A DNA stretch of 64,000 nt from Marinomonas sp. TW1 (GCF_001625355.1 NZ_JSEE01000004.1:62001-126000); one strand, 5' to 3'; shown: positions 23,235-31,702, counted from the stretch's first letter. Numbers and translations are program-made. Notes: generated by a model from the letters alone, not told the origin.

Positions 23235-23978
23235 ATGATAGGTAAAGTCTATTTGATTGGAGCGGGACCAGGGGATCCTGAGTTACTGACGCTCAAAGCA
23301 TATCGACTATTAAAGCAAGCGGATGTGGTGTTATATGATCGACTGGTAGGGCAGGAGATCATTGAACTGATACCGGAAACCGCTGAGAAAATGTATGTAG
23401 GTAAAGCGAAGTCTTTGCACAGCTTGCCACAGGAAGACATTAATTCTTTGCTCGCGGAAAAAGCCAAGCAGGGCCATCAGGTGGTGCGATTAAAAGGCGG
23501 AGATCCTTTTATTTTTGGTCGTGGTGGTGAAGAGCTGGAAGAATTGATTGAAGAAAGTGTGCCATTTGAAGTGGTACCAGGGGTAACGGCCGCTGCAGGC
23601 TGTGCCGCGTATGCAGGAATTCCTTTAACGCATCGTGATTATGCTCAATCGGTGCGCTTTCTGACTGGTCATCTGAAAGACGGAACGACAGATTTACCTT
23701 GGGAAGAGTTGGTGCATCCTGCTCAAACATTGGTGATCTATATGGGGTTAACCGGCCTTCAGGATATTAGCCAGTCTTTGCTGAAATTCGGTATGTCGGC
23801 GACGATGCCAGTGGCTGTCGTTGAGAAAGGCACATCGAACGCTCAGCGAGTGTTTACTTCAACCATTAGTGAGGTATATCAAGTGGCAACGGACAACGAA
23901 GTAAAGTCGCCAGCCTTATTAATTATTGGTGAAGTGGTGACGTTACAAGATAGGTTGGCTTGGTACGGTAAATACTAG
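23235..23978 (+). CDS. cobA: Uroporphyrinogen-III C-methyltransferase
   Basis: A 247-residue S-adenosylmethionine-dependent methylase that makes precorrin-2, the branch point to siroheme and cobalamin. The SAM-binding motif [18 protein letters not shown], the [15 protein letters not shown] loop and [25 protein letters not shown] are intact. It is a stand-alone SUMT: the CysG N-terminal dehydrogenase/ferrochelatase half is missing. Siroheme supplies sulfite and nitrite reductases. A pseudomonad-like order (serS, SUMT, then tus genes) is kept. Confidence 0.94.
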   Translation: MIGKVYLIGAGPGDPELLTLKAYRLLKQADVVLYDRLVGQEIIELIPETAEKMYVGKAKSLHSLPQEDINSLLAEKAKQGHQVVRLKGGDPFIFGRGGEELEELIEESVPFEVVPGVTAAAGCAAYAGIPLTHRDYAQSVRFLTGHLKDGTTDLPWEELVHPAQTLVIYMGLTGLQDISQSLLKFGMSATMPVAVVEKGTSNAQRVFTSTISEVYQVATDNEVKSPALLIIGEVVTLQDRLAWYGKY

Positions 23979-23983
23979 TCTCT

Positions 23984-24036
23984 AGACATAAAAACGGAGT
24001 GTCTTCTGTGCTGAAGGGCTCCGTTTTTTTATGTCT
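23984..24036. terminator. Bidirectional terminator between the SUMT gene and tusE
   Basis: A long stem with AGACATAAAAACGGAG (23984-23999) pairs with CTCCG-T7-ATGTCT (24019-24036), with runs of A and T inside the arms. It lies between convergent genes. Confidence 0.85.
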
Positions 24037-24060
24037 TATGCGTAATGCCGCGATGGCTAA

Positions 24061-24384
24061 CTATAGGCAGTTTGCTGGTTTTGGTAAGCCGGCAATCTTA
24101 GCGGCTAATTTTGGTGGGCTGCCTGGAAAAAGGGTCATTAAATAGATGCTCCGGCCTTTTTCCGCCCCTAGCTTTTTTGACACGGCTTTCGTTAATGGGC
24201 GCATAGCTGGGGACACTTCAAATTCGTGATAGAAATCACGTAGCAGATAGATGATTTCCCAATGCTGATCCGTGAGTGCGATGCCTTCCTGAGTGGCCAG
24301 TTGTTGCGCTAGCTCAGGGGACCAATCGTCTAGGTTTAATAAATAGCCTTCTTCATCTAATAAGCTCGAATCTAACATAACCAT
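24061..24384 (-). CDS. tusE: Sulfurtransferase TusE (DsrC family)
   Basis: The last sulfur carrier of the TusABCDE relay, which hands persulfide sulfur to MnmA for tRNA 2-thiouridine. The conserved penultimate cysteine is present (GLPKPANCL). The second C-terminal cysteine of dissimilatory DsrC is absent, which favours TusE. The frame opens at TTG 24390, but the ATG at 24384, which shares a base with the tusB stop (TAATG), or the ATG at 24378, is more likely. Length is about 107 residues. Confidence 0.93.
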   Translation of the reverse strand: MVMLDSSLLDEEGYLLNLDDWSPELAQQLATQEGIALTDQHWEIIYLLRDFYHEFEVSPAMRPLTKAVSKKLGAEKGRSIYLMTLFPGSPPKLAAKIAGLPKPANCL

Positions 24385-24671
24385 TACCAACTAATGTGAC
24401 TGGATGCAGAGAAGGCTAATTCAACCCATTCTGTGTCGCTGAGTGCTTTGCCTAAACTCGGTTGAACACCATACCCTTCAGCGTCTCTTTGTAAATAATA
24501 AAGACAGATATGCTTCTCTTCTAGTGGCGTCATCGACGTTAAGTGAGGTTGCGTCAGTCTTAGTATCGCTTCTTCAATAAGAAGGACAGCATCACCTTGC
24601 TTCAAGCTTTGTTGCCAAAGGGGTTCGATGTGGTTTGCGTAGCTTAATTGGTTAATTTGATGGAGTGTCAT
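24384..24671 (-). CDS. tusB: Sulfurtransferase complex subunit TusB (DsrH family)
   Basis: A 95-residue subunit of the TusBCD heterohexamer. The N-terminus (MTLHQINQLSY) and LLIEEAILRLT match the DsrH fold. TusB is not the catalytic subunit, and the sequence is more diverged than TusD or TusE, as is usual. It lies 2 bp after tusC and overlaps tusE by one base, in the conserved D-C-B-E order. Confidence 0.88.
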   Translation of the reverse strand: MTLHQINQLSYANHIEPLWQQSLKQGDAVLLIEEAILRLTQPHLTSMTPLEEKHICLYYLQRDAEGYGVQPSLGKALSDTEWVELAFSASSHISW

Positions 24672-24673
24672 AA

Positions 24674-25021
24674 TTAAAAGCGAAATACCTGTTGATAGCT
24701 TGAGAACAACTCAGACCATGCGGCTGAATCCAGTGAGGTGATGCCAGACCATTGAGTTGCTGAGTCTGGGATTAAGCTAGACGACTCAATAAAAACATTT
24801 TCAATGTCATAAAACTCCAAACCGTCGAGTAATTTATGCAGGTTTTTACCCTGTTCTGGTGTGGGTTGCTGACTTATTGTAAGAATAGAAAGTGCTGCAT
24901 CTGAAAGACAAAGGTCGACTTTTTGCTCGAATGTCGCCAATACCAAGGCCAGATCTAACCCTTCTTTACAGGCAAGGCTACTGTAAGGGCTCGATGTTAA
25001 ATGAATTAAGGTGTTCTTCAT
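24674..25021 (-). CDS. tusC: Sulfurtransferase complex subunit TusC (DsrF family)
   Basis: A 115-residue DsrE/F-fold subunit of TusBCD. The opening (LIHLTSSPYSSLACKEGLDLALVLATFEQ) is a diverged form of the DsrF start (...PPYGS..A.EGLD..LA.a.f...). A Val-Asp-Leu-Cys-Leu-Ser-Asp-Ala strand follows. It sits 4 bp after tusD, so translation is coupled. Confidence 0.9.
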   Translation of the reverse strand: MKNTLIHLTSSPYSSLACKEGLDLALVLATFEQKVDLCLSDAALSILTISQQPTPEQGKNLHKLLDGLEFYDIENVFIESSSLIPDSATQWSGITSLDSAAWSELFSSYQQVFRF

Positions 25022-25025
25022 CGTC

Positions 25026-25418
25026 TTACCTGAATTGAATGATTTTTTGTGTCGAGTTCATCAGCTCGACTAAAGTGCCTAGGCCTTCAAGCTGGAAACC
25101 ATGGGACAGTGAGTGATGGTTTAATTCATAACGTTTACTTTCTGATTCGTTGATCACGCCACGCCGAACGGCCGCCGCAATGCATAAATACAAAGGTAGG
25201 TTAAATTCAGAGGCGAGAGTTTGCCATGCTTGTTTGAGGTTTATCTCATCACGAGGCGGCTGAGCTAGGTCGTTGCCAATAAGGACGGCATCTTCATAAA
25301 AAAACACCCCTTTGATGCTGTCAGGTTGCGCTTTTAAAGCGGCTCTTGCAAAGCATAAGGCAGAATGACAAGCCTTGCTTTGGTAAGGGGAGCCGGTCAC
25401 GAGAAGGGTGTGTTGCAT
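25026..25418 (-). CDS. tusD: Sulfurtransferase complex subunit TusD (DsrE family)
   Basis: The catalytic subunit of TusBCD, 130 residues. The active cysteine, which accepts sulfur from TusA, is in the motif LPLYLCIAAAVRRGV near residue 80. The N-terminal VTGSPYQSKACHSALCFARAAL and VFFYEDAVLIGN match TusD. First gene of tusDCBE, downstream of yccA with a terminator between. Confidence 0.94.
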   Translation of the reverse strand: MQHTLLVTGSPYQSKACHSALCFARAALKAQPDSIKGVFFYEDAVLIGNDLAQPPRDEINLKQAWQTLASEFNLPLYLCIAAAVRRGVINESESKRYELNHHSLSHGFQLEGLGTLVELMNSTQKIIQFR

Positions 25419-25461
25419 GATTTGAACCTTAAATCGTCGATCAGAAGCAAATTTTACCGAT

Positions 25462-25490
25462 AAAAAAGGCCGCAGTCAGCGGCCTTTTTT
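25462..25490 (-). terminator. Terminator after yccA
   Basis: A 12-bp perfect stem AAAAAAGGCCGC / GCGGCCTTTTTT with a 5-nt loop sits in the 87-bp gap between yccA and tusD, both on the minus strand. Confidence 0.85.
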
Positions 25491-25505
25491 ATTTTTGACT
25501 CAATA

Positions 25506-26165
25506 TTAATCGTCGCTGCTAGACATGCCTAACAAAGACAAGATACTGATGAACATATTGTACAGAGCAACGTAGAGATTCACTGTCGCCATAATGTAGT
25601 TAGTTTCACCACCACGAACAATCTCACTAGTTTGCAGCAAAATAATGGCGGCAGAGAACAGAGCGAAACCTGCTGAAATGAAGATTTGCAGTGCTGGCAT
25701 TTGTACAAAGAAGCCGGCAATGACAGCAAACAAAAGTACAAAGAAACCCACTGTGATGAAGCCATTCAAAAAGCTGAAATCTTTTTTAGAGATAAGCGCG
25801 TAAGCGGATAATCCCATGAAAGACAGACCAGTGATGCCCAATGCACTCATGATTAAGCTAGCACCATTTGAAAGGCTTAAATAAGCGCTTAAAATAGGAC
25901 CTAGAGTGAGGCCCATAAAGCCAGTTAGCGCAAAGACGCAAAGAATGCCAGCGGCACTGTTTTGGCATTTGTGAGTTAGGAACAATAAGCCGTAAAAACC
26001 AACCAAGGTTAGAATCAAACCTGGGTGAGGTAAGTTCAAGGCCATGCTCAAACCTGCAGTGAAGGCGCTGAACAAAAGGGTTAGCGACAACAAACCGTAT
26101 GTGTTGCGGAGCGTTTTGTTGGCCGCTTGGGACGTGTGTGTCGAAAGGGCTTCTGAGTAACGCAT
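25506..26165 (-). CDS. yccA: Bax inhibitor-1/YccA family membrane protein
   Basis: A 219-residue protein with seven hydrophobic segments. YccA of E. coli modulates the FtsH protease, and relatives act as proton-sensitive calcium leak channels. Signatures: the N-terminal NKTLRNTYGLLSLTLLFSA, an acidic C-terminal region with SIYLVALYNMFISILSLLG-like ending (here NLYVALYNMFISILSLLGM) and a final SSDD. It lies directly upstream of tusDCBE, as in pseudomonads. Confidence 0.93.
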   Translation of the reverse strand: MRYSEALSTHTSQAANKTLRNTYGLLSLTLLFSAFTAGLSMALNLPHPGLILTLVGFYGLLFLTHKCQNSAAGILCVFALTGFMGLTLGPILSAYLSLSNGASLIMSALGITGLSFMGLSAYALISKKDFSFLNGFITVGFFVLLFAVIAGFFVQMPALQIFISAGFALFSAAIILLQTSEIVRGGETNYIMATVNLYVALYNMFISILSLLGMSSSDD

Positions 26166-26387
26166 TAGAGTAACTCCTATAAAGTTTATGTTTAACTATG
26201 GACTTAATATGAGGTGGAAAGTTCCAAAGTTCAAGTAAGAATATTTGTTTTATAATGGAAAAGCGACAAGTCCGAGACTTATTGGTAAAAATTGTTGGTT
26301 TTTAGTCGTTAGATTGATGCAGGCTGGTCGTGCTTATGGAACTGGCTTTTGATAGACTAAGCAACCTACTTAGGCGAAGCGAGACTT

Positions 26388-27191
26388 ATGTTGGAACACG
26401 ATTATTCCTTACCCATCTCATTTTCTATGGCGGCTCAAATCGGCTTAGAAGAAACTGTTTTACTGACGTATTTGCAGCAGCAATTTTATGCGCAAAACGC
26501 TCAAACACTGAGATTGGATATGCGTTTACTCAGTCGTCAATTGCCTTTTTGGACTGTGCCGATGATTTTGCGTTTATTGGCCAACCTTCAGCTCAGTCAG
26601 TTTTTGAGTTTTCAACGTCAAAATGATTTGATAGAAGTGCAATTGGTGGCAAAAAAGTCAGACCAAGCGGCACCGGTTACGGCGCCTAAAGCGACGCAGC
26701 AAGACGATCAATTAATGGACAAAATGGATCGTTTGCACAAAGCGTCGCGCCAGAAAACGGAAGAATTCACGCCGCAGCCAAAAACCTACATGACACAAGC
26801 GCCAACTCGACATTATGAAGCGTCGCCGCCGGTGGCGAAGGATCGCCGTGGTGTCACTGATTTCGACTTATATTTAGAGCAAAAAGAGCGAGCGCGTCAG
26901 CCAGATCAATGGCAACCCGAAGAAGCGACATTTGAGCAAATTTTGCAGGCAGGCATCGCTCGTGAGTTTGCGATGGGATTACAAACAGAATTTTTGTTAC
27001 GCATTAAAGAACAACGTAAAAACGTCAGAACTTGGAACAGCGAGTTTTTCAAATACGTAAAACGTCAGTGGCAATACAAACAATCGGATCGGGCTTCATA
27101 TGAAGGAACCTCAGTCAGTTCAAAATTTAATAAAACCTCTCGAGAGCAAGTTAGCGACGCCCTCAGCAACATTCACGACACAGACTGGTGA
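26388..27191 (+). CDS. DnaT-like primosomal / single-stranded-DNA-binding domain protein
   Basis: A 267-residue protein with no close housekeeping counterpart that I recognise. The N-terminal ~95 residues (LPISFSMAAQIGLEETVLLTYLQQQF) look like a winged-helix replication-initiation domain. A linker rich in Gln, Lys and Ala follows. Residues about 175-235 match the DnaT C-terminal domain: W-Q-P at 188, then FEQILQAGI, FLLRIKEQ and W-N-S-E-F-F-K-Y-V-K-R-Q-W. In E. coli that domain binds single-stranded DNA and passes DnaB-DnaC to restarted forks. Its 3' end overlaps the next gene by 92 bp in another frame. Confidence 0.75.
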   Translation: MLEHDYSLPISFSMAAQIGLEETVLLTYLQQQFYAQNAQTLRLDMRLLSRQLPFWTVPMILRLLANLQLSQFLSFQRQNDLIEVQLVAKKSDQAAPVTAPKATQQDDQLMDKMDRLHKASRQKTEEFTPQPKTYMTQAPTRHYEASPPVAKDRRGVTDFDLYLEQKERARQPDQWQPEEATFEQILQAGIAREFAMGLQTEFLLRIKEQRKNVRTWNSEFFKYVKRQWQYKQSDRASYEGTSVSSKFNKTSREQVSDALSNIHDTDW

Positions 27192-27921
27192 TCAAGCAGA
27201 AAGCGGTTACGGAGCGTCGAGAGAGTCGGGACCATCTGAGGCAGAGCAACAGACTCGTGTCCTGGTTAATATGTTGTTTGCTCGTTTTAAAGCCATTTAC
27301 ACGCACAAATTTGCCTCGGCTTATAGCAACCCTGATGAGGTAAAACTGGCAAAACGAGAGTGGGCCATCGCATTAAAAGGTTTTCAAGAGCCTTTGCTGG
27401 CTTATGCTGTTGAGCGTACGAAGGAAACTTATGCTTGGCCGCCAACTATATCCGAATTTTTAAAACTGATTAATACGGCTTATAAAGCCTATGGTTTAAT
27501 CGATCCGCGTTCGGCCTATAAAGAAGCCTGTGCTTGTCGAGTTGATCCATTGACCTTTCGCTGGAGTCACCCAGCGGTGTATTTTGCTGGGGCTGATACT
27601 GGCTGGTATAAGCTCAAATCAGAAGAAGAAAGAGTCACTTGGCCGTTGTTTGAGCAAGCTTATTTAAAGATCATTGATCGTGTTATTGCTGGTGAGCGTC
27701 TGAATGTGCCGCAAGTGGTGATGATTGAAGACAAGCACACACTGGATATCACGACGTTAGCGCAGCAGATTGCTGAGCAACTGGGTATGACAGAAGAGGC
27801 CGTTGCCCCATTGCTTTATTACACTCAGAAAACGCCTGGGTCAGGCATCCGACAGCGTTATCGCGAGCTCAGTCAGACTAAGTTGGCAGAGCTTGGTTTT
27901 CATGGTCGCTTGCCGAACTAG
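27100..27921 (+). CDS. Phage lambda P-like replication protein (putative helicase loader)
   Basis: A 273-residue protein. After a low-complexity N-terminus of about 50 residues, the order of features resembles lambda replication protein P: RFKAIYTHKF, an R-x-W-A-I-A-L block, Y-A-W-P-P-T-I-S-E-F (compare P-S-P-G-Q-F in P), W-S-H-P-A-V-Y (compare W-K-S-N-A-H-Y-W) and I-x-x-G-E-x-L-N-V-P. Lambda P captures DnaB and loads it at origins. The start at 27100 lies inside the DnaT-like gene and has no clear ribosome site, which suggests coupling. Homology is by eye and moderate. Confidence 0.6.
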   Translation: MKEPQSVQNLIKPLESKLATPSATFTTQTGDQAESGYGASRESGPSEAEQQTRVLVNMLFARFKAIYTHKFASAYSNPDEVKLAKREWAIALKGFQEPLLAYAVERTKETYAWPPTISEFLKLINTAYKAYGLIDPRSAYKEACACRVDPLTFRWSHPAVYFAGADTGWYKLKSEEERVTWPLFEQAYLKIIDRVIAGERLNVPQVVMIEDKHTLDITTLAQQIAEQLGMTEEAVAPLLYYTQKTPGSGIRQRYRELSQTKLAELGFHGRLPN

Positions 27922-28033
27922 GTTGACGAAGCCATAAATTAGACTTTCTGTTTATTGACAAAGATACAATAGCAGGTTGTCATAAGTACCATAGAGATAA
28001 CGAAACCTGTATTGAAAAATGGCAGAGGTGGTT

Positions 28034-28675
28034 ATGTTAAAAGTTTTAATTGTGGATGATCATGATATGGTCAGCCAAGGCATTAGCCTCGTGTTACAGG
28101 ACGTTAAAGGTGTCGAGGTGGTCGGTGTCGCGCACAGTGGTGAGGAAGCCATCGCGCAGTCTAGAGCGACAACGCCTGATATTGTCTTGATGGATGTGCA
28201 CATGCCGGGCATCGGTGGATTGGGTGCGACGAAAGAAATAAAACGCATCTTGCCGAAAACGAAGGTGATCGCTCTGTCGGCTTTAGATGACAACCTTTAC
28301 CCTGTTAAGTTGATTGAAGCAGGGGCGTCGGGCTATGTCACCAAGGGCACGAATGCATCCGAGTTATTAGACGCGATCAGCATGGTGTCGAAAGGTGAGC
28401 ATTATATTTCCAAAGACATTGCTCAGAAGATGGCTTTGTCTAAATTCTCGATTGATGATCAGGGTTCTCCTTTAGGCGAGTTATCTGACCGCGAGTTACA
28501 AGTTGCGCAGATGATTGTTGATTGTAAAAAATCCAATGAAATCGCGGAACATCTTAATGTTAGTCCCAAGACCGTTAGTACTTATCGCACTCGAATTTTC
28601 GCCAAGTTAAATATTGACAGCGACGTTGAGCTTATCCATTTGGCCGTACGTTACAATGTACTTGGCATGGGCTAG
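28034..28675 (+). CDS. gacA: Response regulator GacA/UvrY (LuxR family)
   Basis: A 213-residue two-component regulator. The receiver domain has the DD pair (VDDHD), the phosphorylated Asp in IVLMDVHMPG near residue 54 and the Thr/Ser and Lys switch positions (ALSA, VTKG). The LuxR helix-turn-helix reads LSDRELQVAQMIVD and SNEIAEHLNVSPKTVSTYRTRIFAKL. GacA, with the GacS kinase, drives Csr-titrating small RNAs. The frame extends to 28019, but AGAGGTGG just before the ATG at 28034 fixes the start. Adjacent uvrC is the conserved partner. Confidence 0.95.
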   Translation: MLKVLIVDDHDMVSQGISLVLQDVKGVEVVGVAHSGEEAIAQSRATTPDIVLMDVHMPGIGGLGATKEIKRILPKTKVIALSALDDNLYPVKLIEAGASGYVTKGTNASELLDAISMVSKGEHYISKDIAQKMALSKFSIDDQGSPLGELSDRELQVAQMIVDCKKSNEIAEHLNVSPKTVSTYRTRIFAKLNIDSDVELIHLAVRYNVLGMG

Positions 28676-28687
28676 AACGAGGTTTGT

Positions 28688-30511
28688 TTGAGCCACTCCG
28701 AATTTGATTCTAAACACTTTGTTAGTCATCTTACGACCCGTCCAGGTGTGTATCGTATGTATGATGAGCAAGGGGAATTGCTTTATGTTGGTAAAGCAAA
28801 AAATCTTAAAAATAGGGTCGCCAGTTACTTTCGTCCTACAGGTTTGACGACAAAGACCATGGCGTTAGTGAGCCGCATACACACTATTGAGATTGCGGTC
28901 ACTAAAAGCGAAACCGAAGCTTTACTGCTTGAACAAACCTTAATTAAGCAACATCGACCGCCTTACAACATCTTGCTTAGGGATGATAAATCCTACCCTT
29001 ATATTCTACTGTCGAACCATCAGCACCCAGCTTTGTTATTTCGTCGTGGCGATAAAGCCAAGCAGGGAACCTTGTTTGGTCCTTTTCCAAGTGGCACGGC
29101 CGTCAAAGAAAGCCTGAACACCATGCAAAAGGTCTTTAAGGTGCGTCAGTGTGAAGACAGTACTTATGCCAATCGCTCTCGACCCTGTTTGCAATATCAA
29201 ATTAAGCGTTGCTCTGGCCCTTGTGTTGGTTTAATCAGCGATGAAGAATACGATGCTGATGTACGTCATGCGAGAATGTTTCTACAAGGCCGTAATCAAG
29301 AGCTAACCGATGAAATTAGTCTACAGATGACGGATGCCGCTAAAGACATGGAGTTTGAGCGAGCCGCTGAGCTTCGCGATCAAATGATCCAGCTCAAACA
29401 CATTCAAGAACAACAGCATGTTTACGGTCAGTCGGGTGAAGCCGATGTGATTGCTTCTATTATTCAGCCTGGTGGTTTGTGCGTCCATGTGATGATGGTG
29501 AGAAATGGTAAGGTGGTTGGCAGTAAAAGCCATTATCCAAAAATGCCGTTGGAAATCAGTGAAGGAGAATTACTGTCTTCTTTTATTGCCCAATTTTACT
29601 TAGGTGGTGCCCAAGAACTGCCAAAGGCGTTGATCCTAAGTCATGACTTGGATGATATTGACAGCCTTAGGGAAGGCATTTTTGAAACCACAGGCAAAAA
29701 AATCGACGTTGTTTCAAGTGTTCGTGGTCAAAGGGCGCGTTGGTTAGAGCTGGCAAAATTGAATGCCGAGCAAGGCCTGCAAGCGCGATTATCTGACAAA
29801 CGAAATCATTTTAGCCGTATAACTGCCTTGCAAAAATTGTTAGGCTTCACTGAACCGCCAGCGCATATGGAATGTTTTGATATTAGCCATTCCAGTGGCG
29901 AGGCGACGGTGGCTTCTTGTGTTGTGTTTGGACCAGATGGACCAGACAAAAAGCGTTATCGATCTTTCAATATTGAAGGTGTTGAAGCGGGTGATGATTA
30001 TGCGGCCATGAAGCAGGCTTTGACGCGTCGTTATAAACGGGTGAAGAGCGGTGAAAACCCTGCACCTGATGTTTTGCTGATTGATGGCGGTAAAGGCCAA
30101 TTAAGCCAAGCGGAAGCGGTGTTGCAAGAATTGGGCTTGGTCAATATCTTTTTGTTAGGGGTAGCGAAAGGAGACACTCGTAAACCAGGCTTAGAAACCT
30201 TGTACATCGGATCCAAGGAAGATGAAGTTGTGTTACCACCGGATTCAGCAGCACTCCACTTGATTCAGCATATTCGCGATGAGGCACATCGTTTTGCCGT
30301 GAAAAGCCACCGTCGACGTCGTGATAAAAAACGGCGGCATTCGGTGTTAGAGGAAATTCCAGGAATTGGTCCTAACCGCCGCAAAGAATTGCTTACGGCA
30401 TTTGGTGGTTATCAGGAGTTGTTGTCCGCCAGTCAGGAAGACATTGCTAAGGTTAAAGGCATCAGTGCAAACAAAGCCGAAGAAATCTACCTCTATTTGC
30501 ATAAAAGTTAA
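28688..30511 (+). CDS. uvrC: Excinuclease ABC subunit C
   Basis: A 607-residue nucleotide-excision-repair nuclease that makes both incisions around UvrAB-marked damage. An N-terminal GIY-YIG domain (PGVYRMYDEQGELLYVGKAKNLKNR), a UVR domain near residue 210 (EFERAAELRDQM), an RNase H-like domain (ECFDISHSSGE, LIDGGKGQL) and C-terminal helix-hairpin-helices (IPGIGPNRRKELL, VKGISANKAEEI) are complete. The start is TTG at 28688; AACGAGG lies five bases upstream. It lies 12 bp after gacA. Confidence 0.96.
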   Translation: MSHSEFDSKHFVSHLTTRPGVYRMYDEQGELLYVGKAKNLKNRVASYFRPTGLTTKTMALVSRIHTIEIAVTKSETEALLLEQTLIKQHRPPYNILLRDDKSYPYILLSNHQHPALLFRRGDKAKQGTLFGPFPSGTAVKESLNTMQKVFKVRQCEDSTYANRSRPCLQYQIKRCSGPCVGLISDEEYDADVRHARMFLQGRNQELTDEISLQMTDAAKDMEFERAAELRDQMIQLKHIQEQQHVYGQSGEADVIASIIQPGGLCVHVMMVRNGKVVGSKSHYPKMPLEISEGELLSSFIAQFYLGGAQELPKALILSHDLDDIDSLREGIFETTGKKIDVVSSVRGQRARWLELAKLNAEQGLQARLSDKRNHFSRITALQKLLGFTEPPAHMECFDISHSSGEATVASCVVFGPDGPDKKRYRSFNIEGVEAGDDYAAMKQALTRRYKRVKSGENPAPDVLLIDGGKGQLSQAEAVLQELGLVNIFLLGVAKGDTRKPGLETLYIGSKEDEVVLPPDSAALHLIQHIRDEAHRFAVKSHRRRRDKKRRHSVLEEIPGIGPNRRKELLTAFGGYQELLSASQEDIAKVKGISANKAEEIYLYLHKS

Positions 30512-30598
30512 GCTCGCAACATTAAAGTTAGCAAAAGCTAAGTTTTTAAACGTTATGTTTTACTGGGCAAGTTTGCCCCAGCATTAATTGGATTTGAA

Positions 30599-31159
30599 AT
30601 GAATATACCGAATATTTTAACTTCCGTTCGCATCTTGATGATTCCGGTATTGGTGGTCATTTATTATTTACCATGGGAAGGGCGCTATCATACCTGTGCC
30701 ATCATTTTTGCTTTAGCAGCGATTACGGATTGGTTAGATGGTTATCTGGCGAGAAAGTTAAATCAGACGTCGGCCTTCGGTGCTTTCTTTGATCCAGTAG
30801 CGGATAAACTGATGGTTTCCATTGCCTTGGTGTTATTGGTCGCAAGTTATTCCAATCCCTTAATGACGTTAGCCAGTGCCGTCATTGTTGGGCGAGAGAT
30901 TGTGATCTCCGCTTTGCGTGAATGGATGGCGGAAATGGGCAAGCGCGCTAGTGTGGCGGTGTCTTATATTGGTAAGCTAAAAACCGCCATGCAAATGCTG
31001 GCTATTTTTATTTTATTGGGGGCCCGTCCGGATACTTTACCTGCCCATATTGGTGAAGGTGTATTGATCGCAGCCGCCTTACTGACACTTTGGTCAATGT
31101 ATGTTTATCTAAAAGCAGCTTGGCCTGAATTGATGTCGAAGGAATCGGATAAAAACTAA
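30599..31159 (+). CDS. pgsA: CDP-diacylglycerol--glycerol-3-phosphate 3-phosphatidyltransferase
   Basis: A 186-residue inner-membrane enzyme that makes phosphatidylglycerol phosphate. The CDP-alcohol phosphotransferase signature D-G-x2-A-R-x8-G-x3-D-x3-D is intact (DGYLARKLNQ ... GAFFDPVADK, about residues 47-69). Several membrane segments and VGREIVISALREWMAEMG follow. The uvrC-pgsA order and the tRNAs after it are conserved in pseudomonads. A GC-rich hairpin lies just before the gene near 30563-30582, without a T-run. Confidence 0.95.
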   Translation: MNIPNILTSVRILMIPVLVVIYYLPWEGRYHTCAIIFALAAITDWLDGYLARKLNQTSAFGAFFDPVADKLMVSIALVLLVASYSNPLMTLASAVIVGREIVISALREWMAEMGKRASVAVSYIGKLKTAMQMLAIFILLGARPDTLPAHIGEGVLIAAALLTLWSMYVYLKAAWPELMSKESDKN

Positions 31160-31208
31160 TCAGAATGCAAAAAAGTGGCTAAGTTAGCCATTTATTTAGA
31201 ATTTTTCC

Positions 31209-31236
31209 TTGACGTGAAAGCTCAAATACATAGAAT
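31209..31236 (+). promoter_or_regulatory. Promoter of the tRNA-Gly-Cys-Leu operon
   Basis: A strong sigma-70-type promoter: TTGACG at 31209-31214, 16-bp spacer, TAGAAT at 31231-31236, about 20 bp before the first tRNA. Position and match make it convincing. Confidence 0.75.
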
Positions 31237-31255
31237 AGGCACCGTCTTTTGAGAC

Positions 31256-31330
31256 GCGGGAATAGCTCAGTGGTAGAGCACAACCTTGCCAAGGTTGGGG
31301 TCGCGAGTTCGAGCCTCGTTTCCCGCTCCA
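31256..31330 (+). tRNA. tRNA-Gly (GCC)
   Basis: Acceptor stem GCGGGAA / TTCCCGC, D-loop AGCTCAGTGGTAGAGC, anticodon loop TTGCCAA with anticodon GCC, T-arm GTTCGAG, and an encoded CCA at 31328-31330. Confidence 0.97.
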
Positions 31331-31352
31331 ATCAAAAGATAATCTGATAGAA

Positions 31353-31426
31353 GGCCGGATGGCAGAGTGGTCATGCAGCGGACTGCAACTCCGTGAACGC
31401 CGGTTCGATTCCGACTCCGGCCTCCA
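31353..31426 (+). tRNA. tRNA-Cys (GCA)
   Basis: Acceptor stem GGCCGGA / TCCGGCC with discriminator U, anticodon loop CTGCAAC (anticodon GCA), T-arm GGTTCGATTCC, encoded CCA at 31424-31426. Confidence 0.97.
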
Positions 31427-31437
31427 AAATCAGATAT

Positions 31438-31523
31438 GCCCGGGTGGTGAAATTGGTAGACACACAAGACTTAAAATCTTGCGCTGAATAAGCGTACCGG
31501 TTCGATTCCGGTCCCGGGCACCA
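31438..31523 (+). tRNA. tRNA-Leu (TAA)
   Basis: Acceptor stem GCCCGGG / CCCGGGC, anticodon stem CAAGA / TCTTG with loop CTTAAAA (anticodon TAA), a long variable arm, T-arm GGTTCGATTCC and encoded CCA at 31521-31523. An integrase gene starts 180 bp downstream, so its 3' end is the likely attachment site of the island. Confidence 0.97.
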
Positions 31524-31541
31524 TTTATGGTGCCTTTTTTT
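31517..31541 (+). terminator. Terminator overlapping the 3' end of tRNA-Leu
   Basis: An 8-bp stem GGCACCAT / ATGGTGCC (31517-31524 with 31527-31534) precedes T-run 31535-31541. It uses the last bases of the tRNA as its left arm and ends the tRNA operon. Confidence 0.85.
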
Positions 31542-31656
31542 ATGCCTGCACTTTCTTATCTTGCTCAATCCCTTTAAAAATCTACTCTCCAGCATTTTCT
31601 TAGTGTTACTTCAAATTGTAAGCTTTTCCGCTTATATGCTATCTTTTCTAAAATTC

Positions 31657-31687
31657 AGCACCATTTGAGCACCATATCCAGCACCAT
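31657..31687. repeat. Three direct repeats of AGCACCAT before the integrase
   Basis: Copies lie at 31657-31664, 31668-31675 and 31680-31687, about one helical turn apart (11 and 12 bp), and resemble the GGCACCAT at the tRNA-Leu 3' end. They end 15 bp before the integrase start. They may be integrase or excisionase arm sites; that is inference. Confidence 0.6.
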
Positions 31688-31702
31688 TTTTGAAGACGAA
31701 TA

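Noticed and set aside
23235-23978. Full trifunctional siroheme synthase CysG
   Set aside because: Only the methyltransferase half is present; no dehydrogenase/ferrochelatase domain precedes it.
31176-31190. Terminator after pgsA
   Set aside because: The TGGCTAA/TTAGCCA repeat leaves at most a 5-bp usable stem and lacks a proper T-run.
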